This document shows, piece after piece, positions 9,763 to 18,230 of a DNA stretch of 64,000 nt. Both the position numbers and the translations under genes were made by a program. Below the pieces are notes generated by a model that had not been told where the DNA came from, searched no databases, and saw only the letters and a list, made by a program, of their open reading frames with translations. The DNA is taken from assembly GCF_000526915.1 (NCBI RefSeq), contig NZ_JAGZ01000001.1:856844-920843 (forward strand), in the 5' to 3' direction. Each line of letters opens with the position of its first letter. Within the stretch, counting starts at the first letter, position 1. The DNA comes from Mycobacterium genavense ATCC 51234. Lineage in GTDB: Bacteria; Actinomycetota; Actinomycetes; Mycobacteriales; Mycobacteriaceae.

Positions 9763-10242
9763 TCAGCTGCGTAATGCCGACAGCACCCGGTCGGGGTGAC
9801 GGCAGCTCACCATCCAGTACGGCGTCGGGTCGTCTGGGTCGTCGAGGACCAGCAAAATCATCGGCCCTACCCACGCGCGATGCAGGACGTATGTGGCGGG
9901 GTCGAGTTGGCGCCCCAGCGCCGCGGACTTCGCGGTGGGCGCTATCTCCGCGGATCGGGCGATCACGGTGACCGGCAGGTGGGCTTCCCCGGCCCACAGC
10001 TGCACCTCGCCGTCGTCGGCGGCGGTGACCCAGATTTCGATGCGGCCCAGCCACAGCAGGGCGCCGACGGCCACGATGAACAACACCACGAACGGCAGCC
10101 AGTCGGGGAGCGCCTTGACACCCATGTTGACTTCGACGGCGATCAGGGTGGCCAGCGCGAACGCCGGTGGCCACCACCACCAGGGGACCCACAGCCGCTC
10201 GCGATATCGCACGCTGTGCGGCGCGACGCGCGTACTCGACAC
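9763..10242 (-). CDS. DUF3093 membrane protein (Rv2698-like)
   Basis: This protein has 159 residues from the GTG at 10242. Two adjacent membrane segments ([19 protein letters not shown] and [18 protein letters not shown]) are followed by a soluble domain with [20 protein letters not shown] and a C-terminal [17 protein letters not shown]. The function is unknown. The start codon is only 25 bases from the divergent dut start, and no Shine-Dalgarno sequence is visible, so both mRNAs may be leaderless. Confidence 0.85.
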   Translation of the reverse strand: MSSTRVAPHSVRYRERLWVPWWWWPPAFALATLIAVEVNMGVKALPDWLPFVVLFIVAVGALLWLGRIEIWVTAADDGEVQLWAGEAHLPVTVIARSAEIAPTAKSAALGRQLDPATYVLHRAWVGPMILLVLDDPDDPTPYWMVSCRHPDRVLSALRS

Positions 10243-10267
10243 CCGGTCAAGGGTAGCCTGTGGCCCC

Positions 10268-10732
10268 GTGTCGACCAGTCTGGCCATCGTCCGTCTCGAC
10301 CCCAGGCTTCCGCTGCCCAGCCGTGCCCACGCCGGCGACGCGGGGGTCGACCTGTTCAGCGCCCAAGACGTCACCCTGGCGCCGGGGCACCGCGCCCTGG
10401 TCTCCACCGGCGTGGCGGTCGCCATCCCGTTCGGGATGGTCGGTTTGGTGCATCCTCGCTCGGGATTGGCTGCGCGGGTTGGACTTTCGATCGTCAACAG
10501 CCCGGGTACGATCGACGCGGGCTATCGCGGCGAGATCAAGGTCGCGCTGATCAACCTCGACCCGGCCGAGCCGATCGTGGTGCGCCGCGGTGATCGGATC
10601 GCCCAGTTGCTGGTGCAGCGGGTCGAGTTGGTCGAGTTGGTCGAGGTCGCGTCGTTCGACGAGGCCGGGCTGGCCGAAACATCCCGTGGCGACGGTGGTC
10701 ACGGGTCCTCCGGCGGACATGCGAGTTTGTGA
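10268..10732 (+). CDS. dut: dUTP pyrophosphatase
   Basis: Dut hydrolyses dUTP to dUMP and PPi, keeping uracil out of DNA and supplying dTMP synthesis. The trimeric dUTPase fold has 154 residues from the GTG at 10268. Motif 1 is [10 protein letters not shown], motif 2 [11 protein letters not shown], motif 3 [20 protein letters not shown], motif 4 [10 protein letters not shown] and motif 5 the flexible C-terminal [15 protein letters not shown] that closes over the active site. The stop overlaps the next start (TGATG). Confidence 0.97.
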   Translation: MSTSLAIVRLDPRLPLPSRAHAGDAGVDLFSAQDVTLAPGHRALVSTGVAVAIPFGMVGLVHPRSGLAARVGLSIVNSPGTIDAGYRGEIKVALINLDPAEPIVVRRGDRIAQLLVQRVELVELVEVASFDEAGLAETSRGDGGHGSSGGHASL

Positions 10733-11475
10733 TGGCACTTGGTAGATCAGGCAAAGACGACAGCGACGAGTCGGCGGCCGGTGGCGCGGCCGACCCGATC
10801 GACGACGAGTTCGACGAGGAGCTGGAGGGCCCGTTCGACATCGACGACTTCGACGACCCGTCGGTCGCGGAGCTGGCCCGGCTCGACCTGGGCTCGGTGC
10901 TGATCCCGATGTCCGAGGCCGGCCAGCTGCAGGTGGAGCTGACCGAGACCGGTGTGCCGAGCGCGGTGTGGGTCGTCACGCCCAACGGGCGATTCACCAT
11001 CGCCGCCTATGCCGCACCCAAGACGGGTGGCCTGTGGCGCGAGGTGGCCAGCGAGCTCGCCGACTCGCTGCGCAAGGACTCGGCACAAGTCAGCATCAAG
11101 GACGGCCCGTGGGGCCGCGAGGTGGTCGGTACCGCCTCGGGAGTGGTGCGGTTCATCGGTATCGACGGCTACCGCTGGATGATTCGCTGCGTCGTCAACG
11201 GCCCGCACGAAACCATCGAGGCCCTGGAGGGCGAGGCGCGAGCGGCGTTGGCGGACACGGTGGTTCGCCGCGGCGACACCCCGCTGCCGGTGCGCACACC
11301 GCTGCCGGTGAACCTGCCCGAGCCGATGGCCGAGCAGCTGCGTCAGGCCGCTATGCAACAGGCGCAGCAGGCCGCCGAACACGGCGATGCCCAGCAGCCG
11401 TCCAACGAGCCGGCCGCCCGGCGCAGCGCGGACGGCTCGGCCATGCAACAGCTGCGCACCACCACCGGCGGGTAG
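10732..11475 (+). CDS. DUF3710 protein (Rv2696c-like)
   Basis: This protein has 247 residues and is translationally coupled to dut. A highly acidic N-terminus (about 1-45) is followed by a compact DUF3710 domain (VLIPMSEAGQLQVELTE through WMIRCVVNGP) and a Gln/Ala-rich, probably disordered tail. The function is unknown. The ATG at 10732 overlaps the dut stop; a GTG directly before it is an alternative start. Confidence 0.85.
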   Translation: MALGRSGKDDSDESAAGGAADPIDDEFDEELEGPFDIDDFDDPSVAELARLDLGSVLIPMSEAGQLQVELTETGVPSAVWVVTPNGRFTIAAYAAPKTGGLWREVASELADSLRKDSAQVSIKDGPWGREVVGTASGVVRFIGIDGYRWMIRCVVNGPHETIEALEGEARAALADTVVRRGDTPLPVRTPLPVNLPEPMAEQLRQAAMQQAQQAAEHGDAQQPSNEPAARRSADGSAMQQLRTTTGG

Positions 11476-11490
11476 CCCGCACCCGCGGGC
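11475..11490 (+). terminator. Small hairpin after the DUF3710 gene
   Basis: GCCCGC-ACCC-GCGGGC forms a 6-bp GC stem that begins at the DUF3710 stop codon. There is no T-run. It may act as an end signal for the dut operon, although GC-rich DNA makes such hairpins common by chance. Confidence 0.3.
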
Positions 11491-11586
11491 TCGCGTGTGA
11501 ATCCGTGGCCGTGACCGTGTATTGCGGGCGGCCCCAAAACACAGGCAAAGCCATGAGCGCACACCGAAAGTCGTGACCGCGGACCG

Positions 11587-12285
11587 TTACACGTCGGCCA
11601 GTGCCGCCAGACACGCCGCCCCGAGTGTGGCGGCATCCGCGCCGATCTGATCGAGCGTCACCGTCCGCAGCGCCGCGCGCGGCGCCGCGGCCACCCAATC
11701 GACACCGGCCTGCAGCGGATGAATCGGATCGTCGACCGCCGACGCCACGCCGAGCGGCGCGGCCAGGGGGTTGAGTTCGTCACAGCTGGGCGCGACATAG
11801 GCCGCCGCTTCGTCCATCGCGTCTGGCAGCAACGGCCACTGGGCAAGCCAGGACCGGGCCAGCTCGTCGCCCAACCAGGACGGGCTGGAGGCACGCATCT
11901 GTGCGGTCGCCGCGGCCAGGCCGTCGGCGCGTAGCGTCGACGCCGAATACCGCGCCGCGAGTGCGGCCGGCGCCGATCCCGGCGGCCCCGCCCAGGCGGG
12001 CAGCGCGGCCAGCACGGCGACCGTTTGGCTTGGATGCACGAGTGCCCAGGCGACCGCCACCGCTGCTCCGATCGAGATTCCGCCGACGGCGATGGGCCCG
12101 TCGCGCGCGGCGTCGTCCAACGCGGAAAGGTAGCCGCCGACCAGACGATCGGGTCGCGGCGCGGGGGCGATCAGCCGTGCGCCGACGCCGCGCAACGGCC
12201 CGGAAAACGCCCGATCGACGTACACGTCGTCGGAGCCGGTTCCGGGCAACAGCACCGCCGTGACACCCCGCAGATCGACAGCCAC
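11587..12285 (-). CDS. Alpha/beta-hydrolase (Rv2695-like)
   Basis: This protein has 232 residues. It opens with VTAVLLPGTGSDDVYVDRAF, an oxyanion-loop-like strand. It then has the nucleophile elbow GGISIGAAVAVAWAL (GxSxG, Ser near residue 71), an Asp in VASAVDDPIHPLQAG and little after it. A clear catalytic His is not obvious from reading alone. The substrate is unknown. It stands alone, convergent with the dut operon and divergent from the OB-fold gene. Confidence 0.82.
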   Translation of the reverse strand: MAVDLRGVTAVLLPGTGSDDVYVDRAFSGPLRGVGARLIAPAPRPDRLVGGYLSALDDAARDGPIAVGGISIGAAVAVAWALVHPSQTVAVLAALPAWAGPPGSAPAALAARYSASTLRADGLAAATAQMRASSPSWLGDELARSWLAQWPLLPDAMDEAAAYVAPSCDELNPLAAPLGVASAVDDPIHPLQAGVDWVAAAPRAALRTVTLDQIGADAATLGAACLAALADV

Positions 12286-12419
12286 GCCCCGATACTGCCC
12301 GGCGCGACACGCGTTCGGAAATCAGTTTGATTCGGTTGGCGCCGGGGAACCAACAGGTCTACGATGTTCGTTGGCATAGATGAAGCACCGCAGCTTTTCT
12401 CCAATTGTCAGGAGTGGCC

Positions 12420-12788
12420 ATGGGTGCCCAGGGTTATTTGCGCCGTCTCACCCGTCGGTTGACGGAGGATCCGGAGCAACGCGATTCCGAGGAATTGTCC
12501 GACGAGGTCGCCAGCACTGGTGCACAGCGTGCGATCGATTGCGAACGTGGCCAAGAGGTGACGATGGTGGGCACGCTGCGCAGCGTGGAATGTAACGGCA
12601 AGGGCTGCGCGGGCGGCGTGAAGGCCGAGCTGTTCGACGGCAGCGACACCGTGACCCTGGTCTGGTTGGGCCAGCGCCGCATCCCCGGGATCGACTCGGG
12701 ACGCACTTTGCGGGTGAGCGGCCGGATAGGCAAGCTGGAGAACGGCACCAAGGCCATCTACAACCCGCACTACGAAATTCAGCGTTGA
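12420..12788 (+). CDS. OB-fold nucleic-acid-binding protein (Rv2694c-like)
   Basis: This protein has 122 residues. The start at 12420 is set by AGGAG seven bases upstream and by the length of Rv2694c. The OB-fold core runs from VTMVGTLRSVECNGKGC through DTVTLVWLGQRRIPGID to YNPHYEI, and resembles RecG-wedge/tRNA-anticodon-type OB domains. The function is unknown. The stop overlaps the TTG start of the next gene. Confidence 0.86.
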   Translation: MGAQGYLRRLTRRLTEDPEQRDSEELSDEVASTGAQRAIDCERGQEVTMVGTLRSVECNGKGCAGGVKAELFDGSDTVTLVWLGQRRIPGIDSGRTLRVSGRIGKLENGTKAIYNPHYEIQR

Positions 12789-13453
12789 CACTGCCTCGTA
12801 ACACTTCCGACCGCATCCACCCGGAACGCCTGCTGAGCCAGCTGGGCGGGGTTAGCGGTCTGATCTACTCGTCGCTGCCCGTCGTCACCTTCGTCGCGGC
12901 GTCCAGCCTGTTGGGGCTGGTGCCCGCGATCGGGGTCGCGCTCGGCGTGGCCGCAGTCGTCTTGGTGTGGCGGCTGATTCGCCGCGACTCGACGCAGCCG
13001 GCGTTCTCCGGGTTCGTCGGGGTCGCCGTCTGCGCGTTGATCGCCTACCTCGTCGGAGCGTCCAAGGGCTATTTCCTGCTCGGCATTTGGGTCTCGCTGT
13101 TGTGGGCCGTGGTCTTCGCCGTGTCCGTGCTGATCCGGCGACCGCTGGTCGGCTACGCGTGGAGCTGGGCCACCGGGCGTGACCGCCACTGGCGCAACGT
13201 GTCTCGGGCCGTCTACGCGTTCGACGTCGCCACGCTGGGCTGGGTACTGGTGTTCGGTGCGCGGTTCGTCGTGCAGCGCCTGCTCTACGACGCCGACCAG
13301 ACCGGCTGGCTGGCCGCCGCGCGCATCGGGATGGGCTGGCCACTGACCGCGCTGGCGGCGCTCGCGACCTACGTGGCGATCCGGGCCGCGCAGCGCGCGA
13401 TCGACGGCGCCGAGGAAACGTTCGGGCCGGCCGCGGTGGTCGACGCCGACTAG
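12785..13453 (+). CDS. DUF3159 membrane protein (Rv2693c-like)
   Basis: This protein has 222 residues, starting at a TTG (12785) that overlaps the previous stop, so translation is probably coupled. Five or six hydrophobic segments fill most of the chain, including SLPVVTFVAASSLLGLVPA and AVVFAVSVLIRRPLVGYAW. A WSWATGRDRHWRNVSR cytoplasmic loop is typical of DUF3159. The function is unknown. It converges on ceoC with a 4-base overlap. Confidence 0.85.
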   Translation: MTLPRNTSDRIHPERLLSQLGGVSGLIYSSLPVVTFVAASSLLGLVPAIGVALGVAAVVLVWRLIRRDSTQPAFSGFVGVAVCALIAYLVGASKGYFLLGIWVSLLWAVVFAVSVLIRRPLVGYAWSWATGRDRHWRNVSRAVYAFDVATLGWVLVFGARFVVQRLLYDADQTGWLAAARIGMGWPLTALAALATYVAIRAAQRAIDGAEETFGPAAVVDAD

Positions 13454-14127
13454 CTCGCGGGCGGCGCGACCGCCGGCAGCACCAGCTTGCGCAGCTCCTC
13501 TTCGACCTCGGTGACCGCGACAAAGAGCAACTCGTCGCCGCCTTCCAGCGGCTCGTCGGCCTCCGGCACGATCACCCGCGGGCCCCGCAGAATGGTGACC
13601 AGTGCGGCATCCCGGGGCAGCTCCAGCCGGCGTACCGGCTTACCGCCCCACGGGGTGTCGTCGGGCAGGGTGATCTCGACCAGGTTGGCCTGGCCCCGCC
13701 GAAACTCCATCAGCCGCACCAAATCGCCCACGGCGACCGCTTCTTCGATCAGCGACGCCAGCATGCGCGGGGTGGACACCGCCACGTCGACCCCCCAAGC
13801 GTCGGTGAACAGCCATTCGTTGCGGGGGTCGTTGACGCGGGCCACCACCCGGGGCACCGCGAACTCGGTCTTGGCCAGCAGGGACAGCACCACGTTGGCC
13901 TTGTCGTCACCGGTCGCGGCGACCACCACGTCGAAGTTCTCGAGGTGCACCGATTCGAGCAGGCTCAGCTCGCACGCGTCGCCGAGTCGCCAGTGCGCGG
14001 CTGGGATCGCGTCGACGTCGACGTGGTCCGGGTTGCGTTCGATCAGGGTCACGTCGTGGTTGTTCTCGAGAAGCTCGCGGGTGACCGAGCGGCCGACCGC
14101 GCCGGCTCCGGCGACAGCTACCTTCAT
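13450..14127 (-). CDS. ceoC: TrkA-type potassium regulator CeoC
   Basis: RCK protein with 225 residues: an N-terminal Rossmann nucleotide-binding domain (VAVAGAGAVGRSVTREL, then VVVAATGDDKANVVLS) and a C-terminal RCK_C domain (about 140-215). Together with CeoB it controls potassium uptake in mycobacteria. It is the second gene of the ceoB-ceoC pair on the minus strand. Confidence 0.92.
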   Translation of the reverse strand: MKVAVAGAGAVGRSVTRELLENNHDVTLIERNPDHVDVDAIPAAHWRLGDACELSLLESVHLENFDVVVAATGDDKANVVLSLLAKTEFAVPRVVARVNDPRNEWLFTDAWGVDVAVSTPRMLASLIEEAVAVGDLVRLMEFRRGQANLVEITLPDDTPWGGKPVRRLELPRDAALVTILRGPRVIVPEADEPLEGGDELLFVAVTEVEEELRKLVLPAVAPPAS

Positions 14128-14164
14128 CTGCGCTGCTCCTTGGTCGCGGTCGGGCGGCGCGGAC

Positions 14165-14848
14165 TCAATGCCCCGCCCCTGAATCGATGTCCTCGGCGGG
14201 CGGCAGGGCGGCGATGGCCACCGCCTCGGCCGCGCGGCCGGAGATCGCGGCGATATAGACCTGATCGCCGGCCTGGATGACCGTCTTGGGTTCGGGCAGG
14301 ATGCCGGTGCCGAACCGGATCAGGAAGGCCACCCGGGCCCCGGTGGCGTGCTCGAGATCGGTGGCGCGTCGGCCCACCCAGTCCTCGTGCAGGACGACCT
14401 CGGACACCGCGACCGTCCCGGTCGGGTCGCGCCACTTGGCGGTCTCGCTCTCCCGGGTCAGCGCGTTGAACAGCCGGTCGGTGGTCCACGGCACGGTGGC
14501 GATCGTCGGGATGCCGAGGCGTTCGTAGACCTCGGCGCGCTTGGCGTCGTAGATCCGGGCCACCACGCGGTTGACGCCGAACGTCTCGCGAGCCAGCCGC
14601 GCCGAGATGATGTTGGAGTTGTCCCCGGACGACACCGCCGCGAACGCGTCGGCCTCCTCGATGCGGGCCCTCAGCAGCACATCCCGGTCGAACCCCTGGC
14701 CCAGCACCCGCTCGCCGGCGAACTCCGGGCTCAGCCGGTTGAACGCCGCGCTGTCGCGGTCGATCACCGCGACGTCGTGGCCAATCCGGGACAGCCCGTC
14801 GGCCAACGACGAGCCCACCCGGCCACAACCCATTACAACCACCCGCAC
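14165..14848 (-). CDS. ceoB: TrkA-type potassium regulator CeoB
   Basis: This RCK protein has 227 residues from the GTG at 14848, identical in length to M. tuberculosis CeoB. The Rossmann motif VVVMGCGRVGSSLADGL has the GxGxxG NAD-binding loop with an acidic VIDRD end of strand 2. The RCK_C domain begins near EDWVGRRATDLEHATG. The gene pairs with ceoC and is divergent from the KUP/KimA-like permease, 132 bases apart. Confidence 0.92.
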   Translation of the reverse strand: MRVVVMGCGRVGSSLADGLSRIGHDVAVIDRDSAAFNRLSPEFAGERVLGQGFDRDVLLRARIEEADAFAAVSSGDNSNIISARLARETFGVNRVVARIYDAKRAEVYERLGIPTIATVPWTTDRLFNALTRESETAKWRDPTGTVAVSEVVLHEDWVGRRATDLEHATGARVAFLIRFGTGILPEPKTVIQAGDQVYIAAISGRAAEAVAIAALPPAEDIDSGAGH

Positions 14849-14980
14849 GTCAGGTCCTCTCGGCTGAGTCGGAGCACGTGTCAATCATCGGCAAACTGTG
14901 TGGCCAGCCGATTTCCATCGGCAACATTCTCGCCCACGGAACGCTACCGGCATGGCCCGTTGCGCTTACTCTTGGCTCTC

Positions 14981-16975
14981 GTGTCCAAACTTTCAACCGC
15001 AGCGCGCCGGTTGCTCATCGGGCGGCCGCAACGCAGTGACCGGCTGAGCCACACCCTGCTGCCCAAGCGCATCGCCTTGCCGGTGTTCGCCTCCGACGCG
15101 CTGTCCTCGGTGGCGTATGCGCCCGAGGAAGTGTTCTTGATGCTCTCGGTGGCCGGCGCGGCCGCCTACGCGTTGACGCCGTGGATCGGGCTCGCGGTGG
15201 CCGCGGTCATGTTGGTCGTGGTGGCCAGCTACCGGCAGAACGTGCATGCCTACCCGTCCGGCGGCGGCGACTACGAAGTGGTCACCACCAACCTGGGCGA
15301 GACCGCCGGCCTCGTCGTGGCCAGTGCGCTGATGGTGGATTACGTTCTCACCGTTGCTGTTTCGACGGCGTCGGCGATGGCCAACATCGGTTCCGCGGTC
15401 CCCGTCGTGGCCCAGAACAAGGTGTGGTTCTGTGTGGCAGCCATCGTCTTGGTGACGGCGCTGAACCTGCGCGGGATCCGGGAATCCGGGGCGGCCTTCG
15501 CGATCCCGACGTATGCGTTCATCATCGGCGTCGTGACAATGATCGGGTGGGGTTTGATCCGGATTTTCGTGCTGGGCAACCCGCTGCGCGCCGAGTCGGC
15601 CGGCTACCAGATGCACGGCGAGCACGGCCAGATCGTCGGCTTCGCGTTCGCGTTCCTGCTGGCCCGCTCGTTCTCCTCGGGCTGCGCGGCGCTGACCGGT
15701 GTCGAGGCGATCAGCAATGGCGTGCCGGCGTTCCAGAAACCCAAGTTGCGCAACGCCGCAACGACTCTGCTGATGCTCGGCGTGATCGCGGTGACGCTGC
15801 TGATGGGCATCATCGTGCTGGCCCAGCAGATCCACGTGCAGCTGGTCGACGACCCCGCCACCCAGCTGACCGGCATCCCGGCCGGCTACATACAGAAGAC
15901 GCTGGTCACCCAGCTGGCCGAGACGGTGTTCGGCGGCTTCCGGATCGGGTTTCTGCTCATCGCCACGGTGACGGCGCTGATCTTGGTGCTGGCGGCCAAC
16001 ACCGCGTTCAACGGCTTCCCGGTGCTCGGCTCGGTGCTGGCGCAGCACAGCTACCTGCCGCGCCAGCTGCATACCCGCGGCGACCGCCTGGCGTTCTCCA
16101 ACGGGATCCTGTTCCTGTCGGCGGCCGCGCTGTCGATCGTCGTCGCGTTCCGCGGCGAGGTGACCGCGCTGATCCAGCTCTACATCGTCGGCGTGTTCAT
16201 TTCGTTCACGCTGAGCCAGATCGGCATGGTCCGGCACTGGACTCGGCTGCTGCGCACCGAGACCGACCCGAGGGTGCGAGCCAAGATGAAGCGCTCGCGG
16301 GTGATCAACACGATCGGTCTGCTGTCCACCGGCACGGTGCTGCTGGTGGTGCTGGTCACCAAGTTCTTCGCCGGCGCGTGGATCGCCATCGTCGCGATGG
16401 GTGCGCTGTTCGTCGTCATGAAGATGATCCGCAAGCACTACTCCACCGTCTCGCGGGAATTGGAGGAGCAGGCCGCCGCCCAGCACGACGTGGTGCTGCC
16501 CAGCCGCAACCACGCCATCGTGCTGGTGTCGAAGCTGCATCTACCGACCCTGCGCGCCTTGGCCTACGCGCGTGCCACCCGTCCCGATGTGCTCGAGGCC
16601 GTCACGGTCAGCGTGGACGACGTGGAAACCCGTGCGCTGGTGCATGATTGGGAGCACAGCGAGATCAGCGTGCCGCTGAAGGTGATCGCCTCACCCTATC
16701 GGGACATCACCCGCCCGGTGCTCGAGTACGTCAAACGGGTCAGCAAGGACTCGCCGCGCACCGTGGTGACGGTGTTCATCCCCGAGTACGTCGTCGGCCA
16801 TTGGTGGGAGCAATTGCTGCACAACCAAAGCGCGTTGCGGCTCAAGGGCCGGCTGCTGTTCATGCCCAACGTGATGGTGACTTCGGTTCCCTGGCAACTG
16901 AGTTCGTCGGAGCGACTCAAAACCCTGCAGCCGCACGCGGCTCCCGGTGACGCCCGGCGCGGAATCTTCGACTGA
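14981..16975 (+). CDS. APC/KUP-superfamily permease, KimA-like (Rv2690c-like)
   Basis: This protein has 664 residues from the GTG at 14981. About twelve membrane segments occupy residues 30-480, beginning with the signature ALPVFASDALSSVAYAPEEV, which strongly resembles YdaO/KimA-type potassium importers. YPSGGGDYEVV and SFSSGCAALTGVEAISNGVP follow. A soluble C-terminal domain (about 500-664) of USP-like appearance contains NHAIVLVSKLHLPTLRALAY. Family knowledge: KimA is a K+/H+ symporter. Context: it is divergent from two RCK potassium regulators. I infer potassium uptake; older annotations call it an amino-acid permease. Confidence 0.85.
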   Translation: MSKLSTAARRLLIGRPQRSDRLSHTLLPKRIALPVFASDALSSVAYAPEEVFLMLSVAGAAAYALTPWIGLAVAAVMLVVVASYRQNVHAYPSGGGDYEVVTTNLGETAGLVVASALMVDYVLTVAVSTASAMANIGSAVPVVAQNKVWFCVAAIVLVTALNLRGIRESGAAFAIPTYAFIIGVVTMIGWGLIRIFVLGNPLRAESAGYQMHGEHGQIVGFAFAFLLARSFSSGCAALTGVEAISNGVPAFQKPKLRNAATTLLMLGVIAVTLLMGIIVLAQQIHVQLVDDPATQLTGIPAGYIQKTLVTQLAETVFGGFRIGFLLIATVTALILVLAANTAFNGFPVLGSVLAQHSYLPRQLHTRGDRLAFSNGILFLSAAALSIVVAFRGEVTALIQLYIVGVFISFTLSQIGMVRHWTRLLRTETDPRVRAKMKRSRVINTIGLLSTGTVLLVVLVTKFFAGAWIAIVAMGALFVVMKMIRKHYSTVSRELEEQAAAQHDVVLPSRNHAIVLVSKLHLPTLRALAYARATRPDVLEAVTVSVDDVETRALVHDWEHSEISVPLKVIASPYRDITRPVLEYVKRVSKDSPRTVVTVFIPEYVVGHWWEQLLHNQSALRLKGRLLFMPNVMVTSVPWQLSSSERLKTLQPHAAPGDARRGIFD

Positions 16976-16997
16976 ACCGCCTAGACGGGAAAACGCA

Positions 16998-18230
16998 ATG
17001 AGTGCCGAGGCGTCGCTATCACCGGGGGAGCTGACGCTGGTCGCCGGTGCGCCCGCCAACGGCGGCAGCTGCGTGGCCCACCACGAAGGCCGGGTGGTGT
17101 TCGTGCGCTATGCCCTACCCGGCGAACGAGTGCGGGTGCGGGTCACCGCCGACCGCGGATCCTATTGGCATGCAGAGGTTCTCGACGTCCTGGAGGCGTC
17201 GGCGGATCGGATCGATTCGCTGTGCCCGATCGCCGGGGTCGACGGCGCCGGCTGTTGTGATCTGGCCTTCGCGACCCCGGAGGCGGTTCGGACGTTCAAG
17301 GCGCAAGTGGTGGCCAACCAATTGGAACGGCTGGGTGGGTATCGCTGGAGCGGTGCGGCAGAACCACTTTCGGAGTCCGGCGTCACCGGCTGGCGTACCC
17401 GGGTGCGCCTCGAGGTGGGCGCGGACGCGCGCCCGGGCTTTCACCGCTACAACAGCGACCAGCTGGTGACCGACCTGAGTTGTGCGCAGTTGCCGCCGGG
17501 AATGCTGGATGGCCTGGCCCAGGTGTGTGCGCCGGCCGACCTGGCGCCGACCGCGCAACTGCACGTCGCCGTCGACGACGACGGGTGCCGGCATGTGGTG
17601 CGCACCCTGCGCCGCGGCGCGCGCACGGCGACTAATGTGGTGCAGGGCAACTACGAGGCGACCCAGCGCGTCGTCCGGCGCAGCTGGGAGGTGCCGGTGA
17701 CCGCGTTCTGGCAGGCGCATCGGGAGGCGGCGCGGGTCTACAGCGCGCTGGTCGCCGACTGGGCGCAGCCCGGCGCCGGGATGAGTGTGTGGGATCTCTA
17801 CGGCGGCGCAGGCGTTTTCGCCGCCACGCTGGGCGACGCGGTGGGGGAGTCCGGGCGGGTCCTGACCGTCGACACCTCCCGCGCGTCGACGCGCGCGGCG
17901 CGGGCCGCGCTGGTCGATCCGCCGCAGGTGGAGATCGTCACCGATTCGGTGCGCCGCGCGGTGGCGGCGCAACAGGCCGGCGCCGACGTCGCGGTGCTGG
18001 ATCCGCCGCGCTCGGGCGCCGGACGCGACGTCATCGACCTGCTGGCCGCCGCCGGTGTGCCGCGAGTCGTACACATCGGTTGCGAGGCAGCGTCTTTCGC
18101 GCGCGATATCGGGCTGTACCTCGGTCATGGCTATACGGTCGAGAAGATCAAGGTGTTCGACGCCTTCCCGCTGACCCATCACACCGAGTGCGTGGCGCTG
18201 CTGACTCGCCCGGGCGGGTCGCGATCGTGA
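16998..18230 (+). CDS. TrmA/RumA-family SAM-dependent RNA methyltransferase (Rv2689c-like)
   Basis: This protein has 410 residues. An N-terminal TRAM domain (about 10-65) is followed by the class I methyltransferase. SAM-binding motif I is WDLYGGAGVFAA, DPPRSGAG is motif IV, and the catalytic cysteine region is VVHIGCEAASFARDI. These features point to uracil-C5 methylation of tRNA or rRNA. Cys residues before the fold (CPIAGVDGAGCCDLAF) could be the iron-sulfur site of RumA-type enzymes. The stop overlaps the antiporter start by 4 bases. Confidence 0.88.
   Translation: MSAEASLSPGELTLVAGAPANGGSCVAHHEGRVVFVRYALPGERVRVRVTADRGSYWHAEVLDVLEASADRIDSLCPIAGVDGAGCCDLAFATPEAVRTFKAQVVANQLERLGGYRWSGAAEPLSESGVTGWRTRVRLEVGADARPGFHRYNSDQLVTDLSCAQLPPGMLDGLAQVCAPADLAPTAQLHVAVDDDGCRHVVRTLRRGARTATNVVQGNYEATQRVVRRSWEVPVTAFWQAHREAARVYSALVADWAQPGAGMSVWDLYGGAGVFAATLGDAVGESGRVLTVDTSRASTRAARAALVDPPQVEIVTDSVRRAVAAQQAGADVAVLDPPRSGAGRDVIDLLAAAGVPRVVHIGCEAASFARDIGLYLGHGYTVEKIKVFDAFPLTHHTECVALLTRPGGSRS

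Noticed and set aside
14849..14980. ydaO-type c-di-AMP riboswitch upstream of the KimA-like gene
   Set aside because: The 132-base gap is too short and shows none of the conserved pairing I would expect.
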